The notes under the pieces: model-generated
Database searches by the model: none
The model's input: only the letters and a program-made list of their open reading frames with translations
Told to the model about the DNA's origin: nothing
In this document: in pieces, positions 20,523 to 30,008 of the stretch
Layout of the letters: each line of letters begins with the position of its first letter
Position numbering within the stretch: the stretch's first letter is position 1
Position numbers and translations under genes: made by a program
Assembly (NCBI RefSeq): GCF_048595595.1
Contig: NZ_CP184347.1
Length of the DNA: 64,000 bases
Strand: one strand, 5' to 3'
Origin: Bacteroides pyogenes_A
Lineage (GTDB): Bacteria > Bacteroidota > Bacteroidia > Bacteroidales > Bacteroidaceae

Positions 20523-21842
20523 ATGGCAACAAAAGCTTTTCAAAAAATATATACCAAGATAAGTCAAATTACCAAAGCTACTTGTTCTTTAAAAGCAACA
20601 GGAGTAGGGTATGACGAACTTGCTACAGTGAATGGCAAACTAGCACAGGTAGTTAAGATTGCCGGTGATGATATCACTCTTCAGGTTTTTGAAGGGACAG
20701 AAGGCATCCCAACTAATGCTGAGGTGGTGTTTCTTGGCAAGTCACCGACATTAAAAGTTAGTGATCAACTCGCCGGTCGATTCTTCAATGCTTTCGGTGA
20801 TCCGATTGATGGTGGTCCTCATATTGAAGGAGAAGAAGTGGAAATCGGTGGACCATCAGTGAATCCAGTTCGTCGTAAGCAACCATCTGAATTGATTGCA
20901 ACAGGTATTGCAGGCATTGACTTGAATAATACGCTGGTGTCGGGGCAGAAAATCCCTTTTTTTGCAGATCCCGATCAGCCTTTCAATCAAGTAATGGCGA
21001 ACGTAGCTTTACGCGCAGCTACGGATAAAATCATTCTCGGAGGAATGGGTATGACAAATGACGATTACCTCTATTTTAAGAATGTTTTCTCTAATGCCGG
21101 TGCTTTGGACCGTATCGTTAGTTTTATGAATACGACGGAAAATCCCCCCGTAGAACGTTTATTGATTCCTGATATGGCACTTACGGCTGCGGAATATTTT
21201 GCTGTGAGCAAGAATGAAAAAGTATTGGTATTGCTGACTGATATGACTTCTTATTCCGATGCTTTGGCTATTGTGTCCAACCGTATGGATCAGATTCCTT
21301 CTAAAGATTCTATGCCTGGATCATTGTATTCCGATTTGGCAAAGATTTATGAGAAAGCTGTTCAATTCCCTTCAGGAGGGTCTATTACGATTATTGCAGT
21401 AACAACTTTGTCTGGTGGGGATATCACGCATGCTGTGCCAGATAATACGGGTTATATTACCGAAGGACAATTGTTTTTACGACGTGATAGTGATATAGGG
21501 AAGGTGATTGTAGATCCTTTCCGTTCGTTGTCTCGTCTGAAGCAATTGGTAACCGGTAAGAAAACGCGTAAAGATCATCCTCAGGTGATGAACGCTGCTG
21601 TGCGTCTGTATGCGGATGCTGCCAATGCTAAGACGAAAATGGAAAATGGCTTTGACCTGACCAATTATGATGAGCGTACTCTTGCTTTTGCAAAGGAGTA
21701 TTCAAATCAATTATTGGCTATTGATGTGAATCTTGATACAACCGAAATGCTTGATGTAGCTTGGGGACTGTTTGGAGAATATTTCCGTCCGGAAGAGGTG
21801 AATATCAAGCAAGAATTAGTTGAAAAATATTGGCCGAAATAA
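20523..21842 (+). CDS. V-type ATP synthase subunit B (non-catalytic)
   Basis: A 439-residue regulatory subunit alternating with A in the head hexamer. It carries the beta-barrel start, GRFFNAFGDPIDGGP and LLTDMTSYSDALAIVSNRMDQIPS, and lacks a functional P-loop at the position where A has one (SGQKIPFFADPDQPFNQ), as expected for B. The sequence ends AWGLFGEYFRPEEVNIKQELVEKYWPK. The gap of 115 bases to subunit D is the largest inside the operon and shows no promoter motif. Confidence 0.95.
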   Translation: MATKAFQKIYTKISQITKATCSLKATGVGYDELATVNGKLAQVVKIAGDDITLQVFEGTEGIPTNAEVVFLGKSPTLKVSDQLAGRFFNAFGDPIDGGPHIEGEEVEIGGPSVNPVRRKQPSELIATGIAGIDLNNTLVSGQKIPFFADPDQPFNQVMANVALRAATDKIILGGMGMTNDDYLYFKNVFSNAGALDRIVSFMNTTENPPVERLLIPDMALTAAEYFAVSKNEKVLVLLTDMTSYSDALAIVSNRMDQIPSKDSMPGSLYSDLAKIYEKAVQFPSGGSITIIAVTTLSGGDITHAVPDNTGYITEGQLFLRRDSDIGKVIVDPFRSLSRLKQLVTGKKTRKDHPQVMNAAVRLYADAANAKTKMENGFDLTNYDERTLAFAKEYSNQLLAIDVNLDTTEMLDVAWGLFGEYFRPEEVNIKQELVEKYWPK

Positions 21843-21957
21843 AGAATTTGCAATCGGACGTTTTTTCGGTTTACGAGTACGTTTATCGTGTTGTAGCAGT
21901 TGAAAGAAGTGAGCTTGACTGTCCGATTGTAAATAGTTTAAATAGTAAATCAACGAA

Positions 21958-22563
21958 ATGGCTATAAAATTCCAATATAACAAAACCTCTCTTCAGCAGC
22001 TCGAGAAGCAACTGAATGTACGTGTGCGCACATTGCCTATTATTAAAAATAAAGAGAGTGCACTGCGTATAGAAGTAAAACGTTGCAAACAAAATGCAGC
22101 TGAATTAGGAGATAAGCTTGAAAGGCAAATTCAGGCCTACGAGTCCATGTTCGCCCTTTGGAATGAGTTTGATGCGTCATTGATAAAGGTGAAGGATGTT
22201 CATCTTGGTATAAAAAAAATTGCGGGGGTACGTGTGCCATTACTTGAAAATGTCGACTTTGATATACGGCCATACAGTATGTTCAATGCTCCAAAATGGT
22301 ATTTTGACGGTATTCATTTATTAAAAGAGCTTGCTGAGACAGCAATAGAGCGAGAATTTATGCTTGCTAAGTTGAACCTACTTGAGCATGCGCGTAAGAG
22401 AACCACTCAGAAAGTAAATCTTTTTGAAAAAGTGCAAATACCCGGTTATCAGGATGCTTTACGTAAGATTAAACGATTTATGGAAGATGAAGAAAACCTG
22501 TCGAAATCATCGCAAAAGATCATGAAATCTCATCAAGAAAAGAGGAAGGAGGAAGAGGTATGA
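21958..22563 (+). CDS. V-type ATP synthase subunit D (central shaft)
   Basis: A 201-residue protein forming the central rotor shaft. It opens with the coiled-coil helix FQYNKTSLQQLEKQLNVRVR, has the middle hydrophilic segment, and ends with the second long helix IPGYQDALRKIKRFMEDEEN before a Lys/Glu-rich tail. The stop codon overlaps the start of subunit I (ATGA), indicating translational coupling. No subunit F gene, the usual partner of D, is seen in this operon. Confidence 0.92.
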   Translation: MAIKFQYNKTSLQQLEKQLNVRVRTLPIIKNKESALRIEVKRCKQNAAELGDKLERQIQAYESMFALWNEFDASLIKVKDVHLGIKKIAGVRVPLLENVDFDIRPYSMFNAPKWYFDGIHLLKELAETAIEREFMLAKLNLLEHARKRTTQKVNLFEKVQIPGYQDALRKIKRFMEDEENLSKSSQKIMKSHQEKRKEEEV

Positions 22564-24377
22564 TTGCCAAAATGAAAAAACTCACATTCCTGATTTATCA
22601 CAAAGAGTATGAAGTATTTTTGAATAGCTTACGTGAATTAGGAGTCGTTCATATTGTAGAGAAACAGCAAGGTATAGCTGAGAATGCGGAATTGCAAGAC
22701 AATATTCGCCTCTCCAATCGTTTGCTGGCCACTTTAAAAATGCTTCAAAGGCAGCCTCACGAGAAGGATGCTGTTGTTGTAACCAAAGGGGGCACGGCAG
22801 CTCGTGGATTGCAGGTGCTGGATGAGGTGGATACGCTACAAGCGGAACATGGGAGATTGCAGATGGAATTGCAGGGTTATGCCAAAGAAAGAGCAGCTTT
22901 GCAAGTATGGGGCGACTTTGAACCTGAGAACATTCGTCGCTTGGAGAAAGCCGGCTATGTTGTTGGTTTTTACAGTTGTTCGGAAAGAGCTTATAAAGAA
23001 GGATGGCAGAATGAATATAATGCCATGGTCGTTAACCGGATTTCTTCAAAAGTTTACTTTATTACCGTTACCCAAAAAGGGCAGGAAATAGATTTGGACG
23101 TTGAGCAGTCTAAGCTTCCCGCGTACTCTTTGACTCATTTGGAGATGTTGTATTACACTACAGAGCAAGCTATAAATGAAATTGAAAAGAAATTAGTTTT
23201 GCTTTCTGAAACCGAAACATCATCATTAGAAGCGGCTATCAAAGAGATACAGAGCCGAATTGAATTTTCGAAAGTAGTGCTGAGTACCGAGCAAACTGTC
23301 GGTGACAAATTGAAACTGATCGAAGGTTGGATACCGGTTGCAGCTCAATCGGCTGTTGAGGCATTCCTGGATAAATCACATGCATACTATGAAATTGCAG
23401 ATCCTGTACCCGGGGATAATGTACCTATATTGTTAAACAATAAAGGTCTGTTTGCTTGGTTTGAACCGATCTGCAAACTATATATGTTGCCAAAATATAA
23501 CGAAATTGATTTGACTCCGTTTTTTGCTCCGTTCTTTATGGTATTTTTCGGACTTTGTCTGGGTGACTCTGGATATGGATTATTTTTATTTATTGGAGCT
23601 ACAATTTATCGTTTCGTAGCTAAAAAAATAAGCTCGTCTATGAAGTCGATTTTATCATTAATCCAAGTTCTTGGTGCTTCGACATTCTTTGCCGGGCTTC
23701 TTACCGGAATCTTTTTCGGTGCAAATATTTATGATCTTGATTGGCCGTTTGTGCAGAAGTTGAAAGAGCTTGTCTATTTGGATAATAATCAGATGTTCCG
23801 CTTATCTCTTATTCTCGGAGCAATTCAGATCATGTTCGGTATGATTTTGAAAGCGGTGAATCAAACTATCCAGTTTGGGTTTAAATACGCTGTTGCTACG
23901 ATCGGATGGATTATATTGTTACTTTCTACGGCGTTTTCTGTGTTGTTTCCAGGTGTGATGCCATTGGGAAGTACTCCTCATCTTGTTATTTTGTGCATTT
24001 GCGCTGTTATGATATTCTTCTATAACAGTCCCGGGAAAAATATTTTCCTGAATATCGGATTGGGTTTTTGGGATTCGTATAATATGGCTACCGGATTGCT
24101 CGGCGATATTCTATCCTATGTCCGTTTGTTTGCCCTTGGTCTTTCGGGCGGTATATTGGCGGGAGTATTCAATAGTTTGGCAGTGGGAATGAGTCCGGAT
24201 AATGCAATCATGGGACCTATTATCATGGTATTGATTTTCGTTATCGGTCATGCGATTAATATGTTTATGAACGTCCTTGGCGCGATGGTTCACCCCATGC
24301 GTCTGACTTTTGTAGAGTTTTTCAAGAACTCCGGTTATGAAGGTGGAGGTAAAGAATATAAGCCTTTTAAGAGTTGA
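22560..24377 (+). CDS. V-type ATP synthase subunit I (membrane stator, subunit a)
   Basis: A 605-residue stator protein. The N-terminal ~310 residues form a soluble, partly coiled-coil domain (MIAKMKKLTFLIYHKEYEVF). The C-terminal half has about seven or eight membrane segments, including PFFMVFFGLCLGDSGYGLFLF and GDILSYVRLFALGLSGGIL. Arg522 in SYVRLFA is the conserved arginine that interacts with the rotor-ring carboxylate. The start codon overlaps the stop of subunit D and is preceded by a strong AGGAGG-type ribosome-binding site. Confidence 0.95.
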   Translation: MIAKMKKLTFLIYHKEYEVFLNSLRELGVVHIVEKQQGIAENAELQDNIRLSNRLLATLKMLQRQPHEKDAVVVTKGGTAARGLQVLDEVDTLQAEHGRLQMELQGYAKERAALQVWGDFEPENIRRLEKAGYVVGFYSCSERAYKEGWQNEYNAMVVNRISSKVYFITVTQKGQEIDLDVEQSKLPAYSLTHLEMLYYTTEQAINEIEKKLVLLSETETSSLEAAIKEIQSRIEFSKVVLSTEQTVGDKLKLIEGWIPVAAQSAVEAFLDKSHAYYEIADPVPGDNVPILLNNKGLFAWFEPICKLYMLPKYNEIDLTPFFAPFFMVFFGLCLGDSGYGLFLFIGATIYRFVAKKISSSMKSILSLIQVLGASTFFAGLLTGIFFGANIYDLDWPFVQKLKELVYLDNNQMFRLSLILGAIQIMFGMILKAVNQTIQFGFKYAVATIGWIILLLSTAFSVLFPGVMPLGSTPHLVILCICAVMIFFYNSPGKNIFLNIGLGFWDSYNMATGLLGDILSYVRLFALGLSGGILAGVFNSLAVGMSPDNAIMGPIIMVLIFVIGHAINMFMNVLGAMVHPMRLTFVEFFKNSGYEGGGKEYKPFKS

Positions 24378-24429
24378 ATAAAAATAGAAAGAAACAATTA
24401 ATAATTAAACAAAAAAGAATAAAAGAATT

Positions 24430-24891
24430 ATGGAAATGAATTTGTTTATTGCCTATATTGGCGTTGGTATTATGGTAGGTTTGTCGGGTATCGGTAGCGC
24501 TTATGGAGTAACAATCGCAGGTAATGCGGCAATCGGAGCATTGAAAAAGAATGACGGTGCATTCGGTAATTTTCTTGTGTTGACAGCTCTTCCGGGTACA
24601 CAGGGATTATATGGCTTTGCCGGTTATTTTATGTTTCAAGTGATTTTTGGTATTCTGACTCCGGGGATTACTGCTATTCAGGCTTCGGCCGTTTTAGGAG
24701 CAGGTATTGCATTGGGAATCGTAGCTTTGTTTTCCGCTATTCGTCAGGGACAAGTTTGCGCCAACGGTATTGCAGCGATCGGTCAGGGGCATAATGTTTT
24801 TGGTAATACTCTGATTTTGGCTGTGTTTCCGGAACTTTATGCTATTGTAGCTTTGGCTGCGACTTTCTTGATCGGTAGCGCTCTTGCCTGA
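24430..24891 (+). CDS. V-type ATP synthase subunit K (rotor-ring proteolipid)
   Basis: A 153-residue membrane protein with four predicted helices in two hairpins, the duplicated V-type c subunit. The first hairpin ends ALPGTQGLYGF and the second carries the ion-binding carboxylate Glu135 in FPELYAIV. Residues Leu54, Thr57 and Gln58 (LPGTQ), Gln106 (IRQGQ) and Glu135 line up with Leu61, Thr64, Gln65, Gln110 and Glu139, known as Na+ ligands in Enterococcus hirae NtpK. A Na+-translocating enzyme is therefore inferred. Last gene of the operon, followed by a strong terminator. Confidence 0.95.
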   Translation: MEMNLFIAYIGVGIMVGLSGIGSAYGVTIAGNAAIGALKKNDGAFGNFLVLTALPGTQGLYGFAGYFMFQVIFGILTPGITAIQASAVLGAGIALGIVALFSAIRQGQVCANGIAAIGQGHNVFGNTLILAVFPELYAIVALAATFLIGSALA

Positions 24892-24935
24892 CACCTTTTT
24901 CAGAGAATATTCTATTCTTAAAAAAAATAATAGAA

Positions 24936-24976
24936 CCCCTTATGGATGTGACTTTGCACTCATAAGGGGATTTTTT
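24936..24976 (+). terminator. Terminator of the V-ATPase operon
   Basis: CCCCTTATG pairs with CATAAGGGG (24961-24969), followed by ATTTTTTG; 45 bases after the subunit K stop. Confidence 0.9.
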
Positions 24977-25046
24977 GTATGTTCGGATGTTTTTTCTCTA
25001 CTTTCTTATATATTGCTGTTCCGCAAAACTTGCAAGTTCTTTAAAA

Positions 25047-25087
25047 GGAGGTTCAGGCAAAAACGAAATATGCAATCTTGAACCTCC
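25047..25087. other. Isolated hairpin in the V-ATPase to glycogen synthase gap
   Basis: GGAGGTTCA (25047-25055) pairs with TGAACCTCC (25079-25087) over a 23-base loop. No T-run follows. It sits in a gap of about 400 bases that otherwise contains only the glycogen synthase promoter region. Role unknown. Confidence 0.45.
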
Positions 25088-25332
25088 AAACGAAAAAAGT
25101 AAGTTGTTTATTTATAAAAATGCTATATATCGGCTATCTATTTCGGTGCGTATATTTTATTGTCATGGTGAGGATATATGCCGAGTGCGGTGGTTGTATA
25201 TTGTCAGTGAGGTTAACATATATTGACAGCATAGTATATCTTATATTAATCCGATACGGGGTCGAAATTTATCGAGCAACAATAATTACTTATATTTATT
25301 GTATATTTTATTCTTTTACACAGAATTATTCG

Positions 25333-25340
25333 TATTTTTG
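25333..25340 (+). promoter_or_regulatory. Putative promoter of the glycogen operon (TATTTTTG)
   Basis: TATTTTTG matches TAnnTTTG and ends 33 bases before the preferred ATG at 25374. No TTTG is seen about 20 bases upstream. An ORF start at 25299 would lie upstream of this promoter, which supports the later start. Confidence 0.5.
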
Positions 25341-25373
25341 CGCATACGTACTAAAAAGAGTTTTAATATAAAT

Positions 25374-27035
25374 ATGATCAGAGATCTATTAACTCCGGAT
25401 TACATCTTTGAAGCCAGCTGGGAAGTATGTAATAAAGTAGGAGGAATATATACTGTTTTGTCGACTCGGGCCAATACATTGCAAGAGAAGTTTCGTGACA
25501 GAGTTTTCTTTATAGGTCCCGATTTATGGCAGGGGAAAGAGAATCCTTTGTTTGTCGAGTCGGATAATTTGTGCGCTGCATGGAAAAAGTACGCGGAGGA
25601 AAAAGACAATCTTTCACTTCGTGTCGGGCGGTGGAATATTCCGGGTCATCCTATTGTCATCCTTGTCGATTTCCAACCTTTTTTTGATCAGAAGAATGAG
25701 ATATATACTGCGATGTGGAATCGTTTTCAGGTAGATTCGCTCCATGCTTATGGCGACTACGATGAAGCTTCCATGTTTTCGTTCGCTGCCGGAAGAGTGG
25801 TTGAGAGTTTCTATCGCTACAATCTTACCGATACAGATAAAACGATATTCCATGCGCATGAGTGGATGACGGGCATGGGAGTCCTCTATTTGCAGGAAGC
25901 TGTCCCCGAAATAGCGACTGTGTTTACCACCCATGCCACTTCCATCGGGCGTTCCATTGCCGGTAATCATAAGCCTCTTTACGACTATTTATTCGCATAT
26001 AACGGCGACCAGATGGCGCAAGAGCTGAATATGCAGTCCAAGCATTCTATCGAGAAACAAACCGCGCATTATGCAGACTGCTTTACCACAGTGAGTGAAA
26101 TTACCAATAACGAATGCAAGGAATTGCTTGATAAGCCTGCCGATGTTATCTTAATGAATGGCTTTGAAGACGATTTTGTGCCGAAAGGATCTACTTTCAG
26201 GGGTAAACGAAAACGCGCGCGCGCATTGATGCTTAGCGTGGCCAATCATTTATTGGGGACCAAACTCGACGACGATACCTTGATTGTTGGCACCAGCGGC
26301 CGCTATGAGTTTAAGAACAAAGGGATAGATGTTTTTCTGGAAGCGTTGAATCGTTTGAACTCTGACCAAAACCTGCATAAGCAGGTGCTTGCCTTTATCA
26401 ATGTACCCGGTTGGGTGGGAGATGTCCGTGAAGATTTGCTCATGAGGCTGAAAAGCAGAGAAGGGTTTGATACTCCGCTTGAAACTCCTTTCATTACCCA
26501 CCAGCTTCATAATATGGAACAGGACAAAGTGCTGGAGATGCTGAAATGCTTAGGTATGAAGAATTGCCCGGAAGATAAGGTGAAAGTGATTTTTGTTCCT
26601 TGCTACCTGAATGGGAACGACGGTATCTGGAACAAAGATTATTATGATTTGCTGATAGGGCAGGATTTGAGCGTTTACGCTTCATACTATGAACCGTGGG
26701 GATATACCCCTTTGGAGAGCGTCGCTTTCCGTGTCCCCACCATCACCACCGACTTGGCTGGTTTCGGTTTGTGGGTCAACAGTTTGAGAAACCAACATGG
26801 AATTAACGACGGAGTAGAAGTGTTGCACCGTTCAGATTATAATTATTCGGAAGTGGCAGAGGGTATTAAAGAAACTGTCACAGTCTTTTCGAATAAGACG
26901 GATAAGGAAGTGAAAGAGATTCGCAAGCGCGCTGCCGAAGTGGCGGAACAGGCTTTGTGGAAACATTTTATACAATATTATTATGAGGCTTATGATATTG
27001 CCTTGCGCAATGCCATGAAGCGTCAGTTGTCATAA
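25374..27035 (+). CDS. Glycogen synthase, GT3-like glycosyltransferase
   Basis: A 553-residue cytoplasmic enzyme expected to extend alpha-1,4-glucan chains from a nucleotide-glucose donor. Its N-terminus, PDYIFEASWEVCNKVGGIYTV, matches the eukaryote-like GT3 glycogen synthases rather than the GT5 GlgA enzymes. Further markers are FHAHEWMTGMG, VFTTHATSIGR, TTVSEITNNEC and the C-terminal donor-site segment SYYEPWGYTPLE. The start at 25374 is chosen because conserved sequence begins immediately and the promoter motif lies just upstream. It is 45 bases ahead of the phosphorylase gene, probably co-transcribed, so synthesis and breakdown of the same polymer are encoded together. Confidence 0.9.
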   Translation: MIRDLLTPDYIFEASWEVCNKVGGIYTVLSTRANTLQEKFRDRVFFIGPDLWQGKENPLFVESDNLCAAWKKYAEEKDNLSLRVGRWNIPGHPIVILVDFQPFFDQKNEIYTAMWNRFQVDSLHAYGDYDEASMFSFAAGRVVESFYRYNLTDTDKTIFHAHEWMTGMGVLYLQEAVPEIATVFTTHATSIGRSIAGNHKPLYDYLFAYNGDQMAQELNMQSKHSIEKQTAHYADCFTTVSEITNNECKELLDKPADVILMNGFEDDFVPKGSTFRGKRKRARALMLSVANHLLGTKLDDDTLIVGTSGRYEFKNKGIDVFLEALNRLNSDQNLHKQVLAFINVPGWVGDVREDLLMRLKSREGFDTPLETPFITHQLHNMEQDKVLEMLKCLGMKNCPEDKVKVIFVPCYLNGNDGIWNKDYYDLLIGQDLSVYASYYEPWGYTPLESVAFRVPTITTDLAGFGLWVNSLRNQHGINDGVEVLHRSDYNYSEVAEGIKETVTVFSNKTDKEVKEIRKRAAEVAEQALWKHFIQYYYEAYDIALRNAMKRQLS

Positions 27036-27080
27036 GGTTGTTACTATTATTAATAATATATTATATTAATCAAAAGCATT

Positions 27081-29645
27081 ATGAAAATTCAAGTGAGTAA
27101 TGTGAATGCTCCCAATTGGAAAGAGGTTACTGTAAAATCGCATATTCCTGAAGAGTTGGAGAAATTGTCTGAGATTGCTCGCAACCTTTGGTGGGCATGG
27201 AACTTCGATGCCATAAGCCTTTTCAAAGATTTGGACCCCGAACTTTGGAAAGCGTGTGGTCAGAATCCGGTTTTACTCTTAGAGAGTATGAACTATGAGA
27301 GACTGGAAGCTTTGGCAAAAGACAAAGCTATTCTCAAAAGAATGAATGATATTTATTCGAAGTTCAAAACCTATATGGATGTAAAGCCCGACAATAAGCG
27401 TCCGTCGGTAGCGTATTTCAGTATGGAGTATGGACTGAACCAAGTGCTGAAAATATATTCGGGAGGTTTGGGCGTACTGGCAGGCGACTATTTGAAAGAG
27501 GCGTCGGATAGCAATGTGGATCTTTGTGCCGTAGGATTCCTTTATCGTTACGGCTACTTTACACAGACACTGTCTATGGACGGTCAGCAAATAGCCAACT
27601 ATGAAGCGCAGAACTTTGGGCAGTTGCCGATCGATCGTGTGTTGGATAGCGAAGGAAAACCTTTGGTAGTAGAAGTCCCTTATTTGGATTATTATGTATA
27701 TGCCAATGTGTGGCGCGCGAATGTAGGACGTATCGCTTTGTATTTGCTCGATACGGACAATGAAATGAACAGCGAGTTCGACCGCTCTATTACTTATCAA
27801 CTGTATGGAGGAGATTGGGAAAACCGCCTGAAGCAAGAAATCTTGCTGGGCATCGGGGGTATTCTTACTCTTAAGGCACTGGGCATCAAGAAAGATATTT
27901 ACCACTGTAACGAAGGGCATGCCGCTTTAATCAATGTACAGCGTATTTGCGATTATGTGGCTACCGGCTTGACATTTGAGCAGGCCATCGAATTGGTTCG
28001 TGCTTCTTCTTTGTATACGGTGCATACGCCGGTTCCTGCAGGACACGATTATTTCGATGAAGGTTTGTTCGGCAAGTATATGTCCGGATATGCCGCCAAG
28101 ATGGGCATCAGCTGGGATGATCTGGTAGATCTCGGTCGCAACAACCCGGGTGATAAAGGCGAACGTTTCTGTATGTCGGTTTTTGCCTGCAATACTTCTC
28201 AGGAGGTGAACGGTGTGAGCTGGTTGCATGGAAAGGTTTCTCAAGAAATGTTCTCTTCAATCTGGAAGGGTTACTTCCCCGAAGAAAACCATGTGGGATA
28301 TGTCACCAACGGTGTGCACTTCCCTACCTGGAGCGCTACGGAATGGAAAAAGCTTTACGGGAAATACTTCGATGAGAATTTCTTGCAGGATCAGTCGAAC
28401 CCCAATATATGGAAAGCCATTTACGATGTACCCGATGATGAAATCTGGAACACGCGTATGACCATGAAAAAGAAGTTGGTGGACTATATCCGCAAGCAGT
28501 TCCGTGATACTTGGTTGAAGAATCAAGGTGATCCTTCGCGCATCGTTTCGCTGATGGACAAAATCAACCCGAACGCTTTGCTGATAGGTTTCGGCCGTCG
28601 CTTCGCCACTTATAAGCGCGCTCATTTGCTGTTTACCGATCTCGACCGCCTTTCCAAGATTGTGAACAATCCCGACTATCCGGTGCAGTTCCTCTTTACC
28701 GGCAAGGCGCATCCTAACGATGGCGCCGGACAAGGATTGATAAAGCGCATCATTGAAATCTCCCGTCGTCCGGAGTTCCTGGGCAAGATTATTTTCCTCG
28801 AAAACTACGACATGCAGTTGGCCCGCCGCCTTGTTTCGGGAGTAGATATATGGTTGAACACACCCACACGTCCGTTGGAAGCATCGGGGACATCCGGTGA
28901 AAAAGCGTTGATGAACGGTGTGGTAAACTTCTCCGTATTGGACGGCTGGTGGCTGGAAGGCTATCGCGAGGGAGCCGGTTGGGCCTTGACCGATAAGCGT
29001 ACTTATCAGAATCAGGAGCATCAAGACCAATTGGATGCGGCTACTATCTACAGCATTCTTGAGACAGAGATTCTGCCGTTGTATTATGCGCGCAATAAGA
29101 AAGGGTATTCTGAAGGTTGGGTGAAAGTGGTAAAGAACTCTATCGCGCAGATTGCTCCTCATTATACCATGAAGCGTCAGCTTGATGATTACTACAGCAA
29201 GTTCTATAACAAACAAGCGAAACGCTTCCGCTCTTTGGCGGCTAATGACAATGCCAAAGCGAAGGCTATTGCTGCATGGAAAGAAGAAGTGGTTTCGAAA
29301 TGGGATTCCATCGAGATTGTGTCGTCCGATAAAGTGGAAGCTTTTGAAAACGGAGACATTGAAAGCGGTAAGGATTATACCATCACTTATGTGATAGACG
29401 AGAAAGGACTGGACGATGCGGTCGGGTTGGAAATGGTGACCACATACACCACTCCCGACGGGAAGCAGCATGTTTATTCGGTCGATCCGTTCAGCGTAAT
29501 CAAGAAAGAAGGAACTCAATACACATTCCAAGCTGTTTGCAGTCTGTCGAATGCCGGAAGCTTTAAATATGCTTTCCGTATGTATCCCAAGAATCCGGAT
29601 CTTCCGCACCGTCAGGATTTCTGCTACGTGCGTTGGTTTGTATAA
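27081..29645 (+). CDS. glgP: Alpha-glucan phosphorylase (GT35)
   Basis: An 854-residue PLP-dependent enzyme that releases glucose-1-phosphate from glycogen-like glucans. The N-terminal DUF3417-type region (LSEIARNLWWAWNFDAI) marks the 'alpha-glucan family phosphorylase' branch. VAYFSMEYGLNQVLKIYSGG, FATYKRAHLLF and RPLEASGTSGEKALMNG (with the PLP-binding Lys) form the catalytic domain. A C-terminal extension of about 150 residues follows, with DUF-like beta structure (ITYVIDEKGLDDAVGLEMVT). Second gene of the glycogen pair, ending in a clear terminator. Confidence 0.93.
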   Translation: MKIQVSNVNAPNWKEVTVKSHIPEELEKLSEIARNLWWAWNFDAISLFKDLDPELWKACGQNPVLLLESMNYERLEALAKDKAILKRMNDIYSKFKTYMDVKPDNKRPSVAYFSMEYGLNQVLKIYSGGLGVLAGDYLKEASDSNVDLCAVGFLYRYGYFTQTLSMDGQQIANYEAQNFGQLPIDRVLDSEGKPLVVEVPYLDYYVYANVWRANVGRIALYLLDTDNEMNSEFDRSITYQLYGGDWENRLKQEILLGIGGILTLKALGIKKDIYHCNEGHAALINVQRICDYVATGLTFEQAIELVRASSLYTVHTPVPAGHDYFDEGLFGKYMSGYAAKMGISWDDLVDLGRNNPGDKGERFCMSVFACNTSQEVNGVSWLHGKVSQEMFSSIWKGYFPEENHVGYVTNGVHFPTWSATEWKKLYGKYFDENFLQDQSNPNIWKAIYDVPDDEIWNTRMTMKKKLVDYIRKQFRDTWLKNQGDPSRIVSLMDKINPNALLIGFGRRFATYKRAHLLFTDLDRLSKIVNNPDYPVQFLFTGKAHPNDGAGQGLIKRIIEISRRPEFLGKIIFLENYDMQLARRLVSGVDIWLNTPTRPLEASGTSGEKALMNGVVNFSVLDGWWLEGYREGAGWALTDKRTYQNQEHQDQLDAATIYSILETEILPLYYARNKKGYSEGWVKVVKNSIAQIAPHYTMKRQLDDYYSKFYNKQAKRFRSLAANDNAKAKAIAAWKEEVVSKWDSIEIVSSDKVEAFENGDIESGKDYTITYVIDEKGLDDAVGLEMVTTYTTPDGKQHVYSVDPFSVIKKEGTQYTFQAVCSLSNAGSFKYAFRMYPKNPDLPHRQDFCYVRWFV

Positions 29646-29666
29646 TATTGGCTGATGGTATGAAAT

Positions 29667-29703
29667 AGAAGGTGTGCTTTTTGACACACCTTCTTATCTT
29701 TTG
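29667..29703 (+). terminator. Terminator after glgP
   Basis: AGAAGGTGTG (29667-29676) pairs with CACACCTTCT (29685-29694), followed by TATCTTTTG; 21 bases after the stop. The rest of the gap to 30009 shows no further gene. Confidence 0.85.
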
Positions 29704-30008
29704 CTATCTACACAAAAGAGACTGTCTAAAACTTGCTAGATAGCCTCAAAGTATCGATAGCGTGAAACAAACCGAATGCTTAATTTGCCGATTCCGGACT
29801 TTCCGGTCTCCCCCTTCACTTGAATCCATGTGATGCCTGCAAAAAAGAAGAGAATGATTCTTTGAAATTTAAATGTAATGCCTATTTTTGTTGCTCTTTT
29901 ATGTAAAACATGAAAAATGTTGATTAAAACAGAAAGGTCGAAATGTGTTGTATACCTTTTTTATCGGCCTGTTTTGTCAGAGTTTTATTAACCTTATATT
30001 AATACAAA

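Noticed and set aside
28257..29687. 476-codon minus-strand ORF opposite glgP
   Set aside because: Antisense to a clearly coding phosphorylase; its length comes from codon bias of the sense gene.
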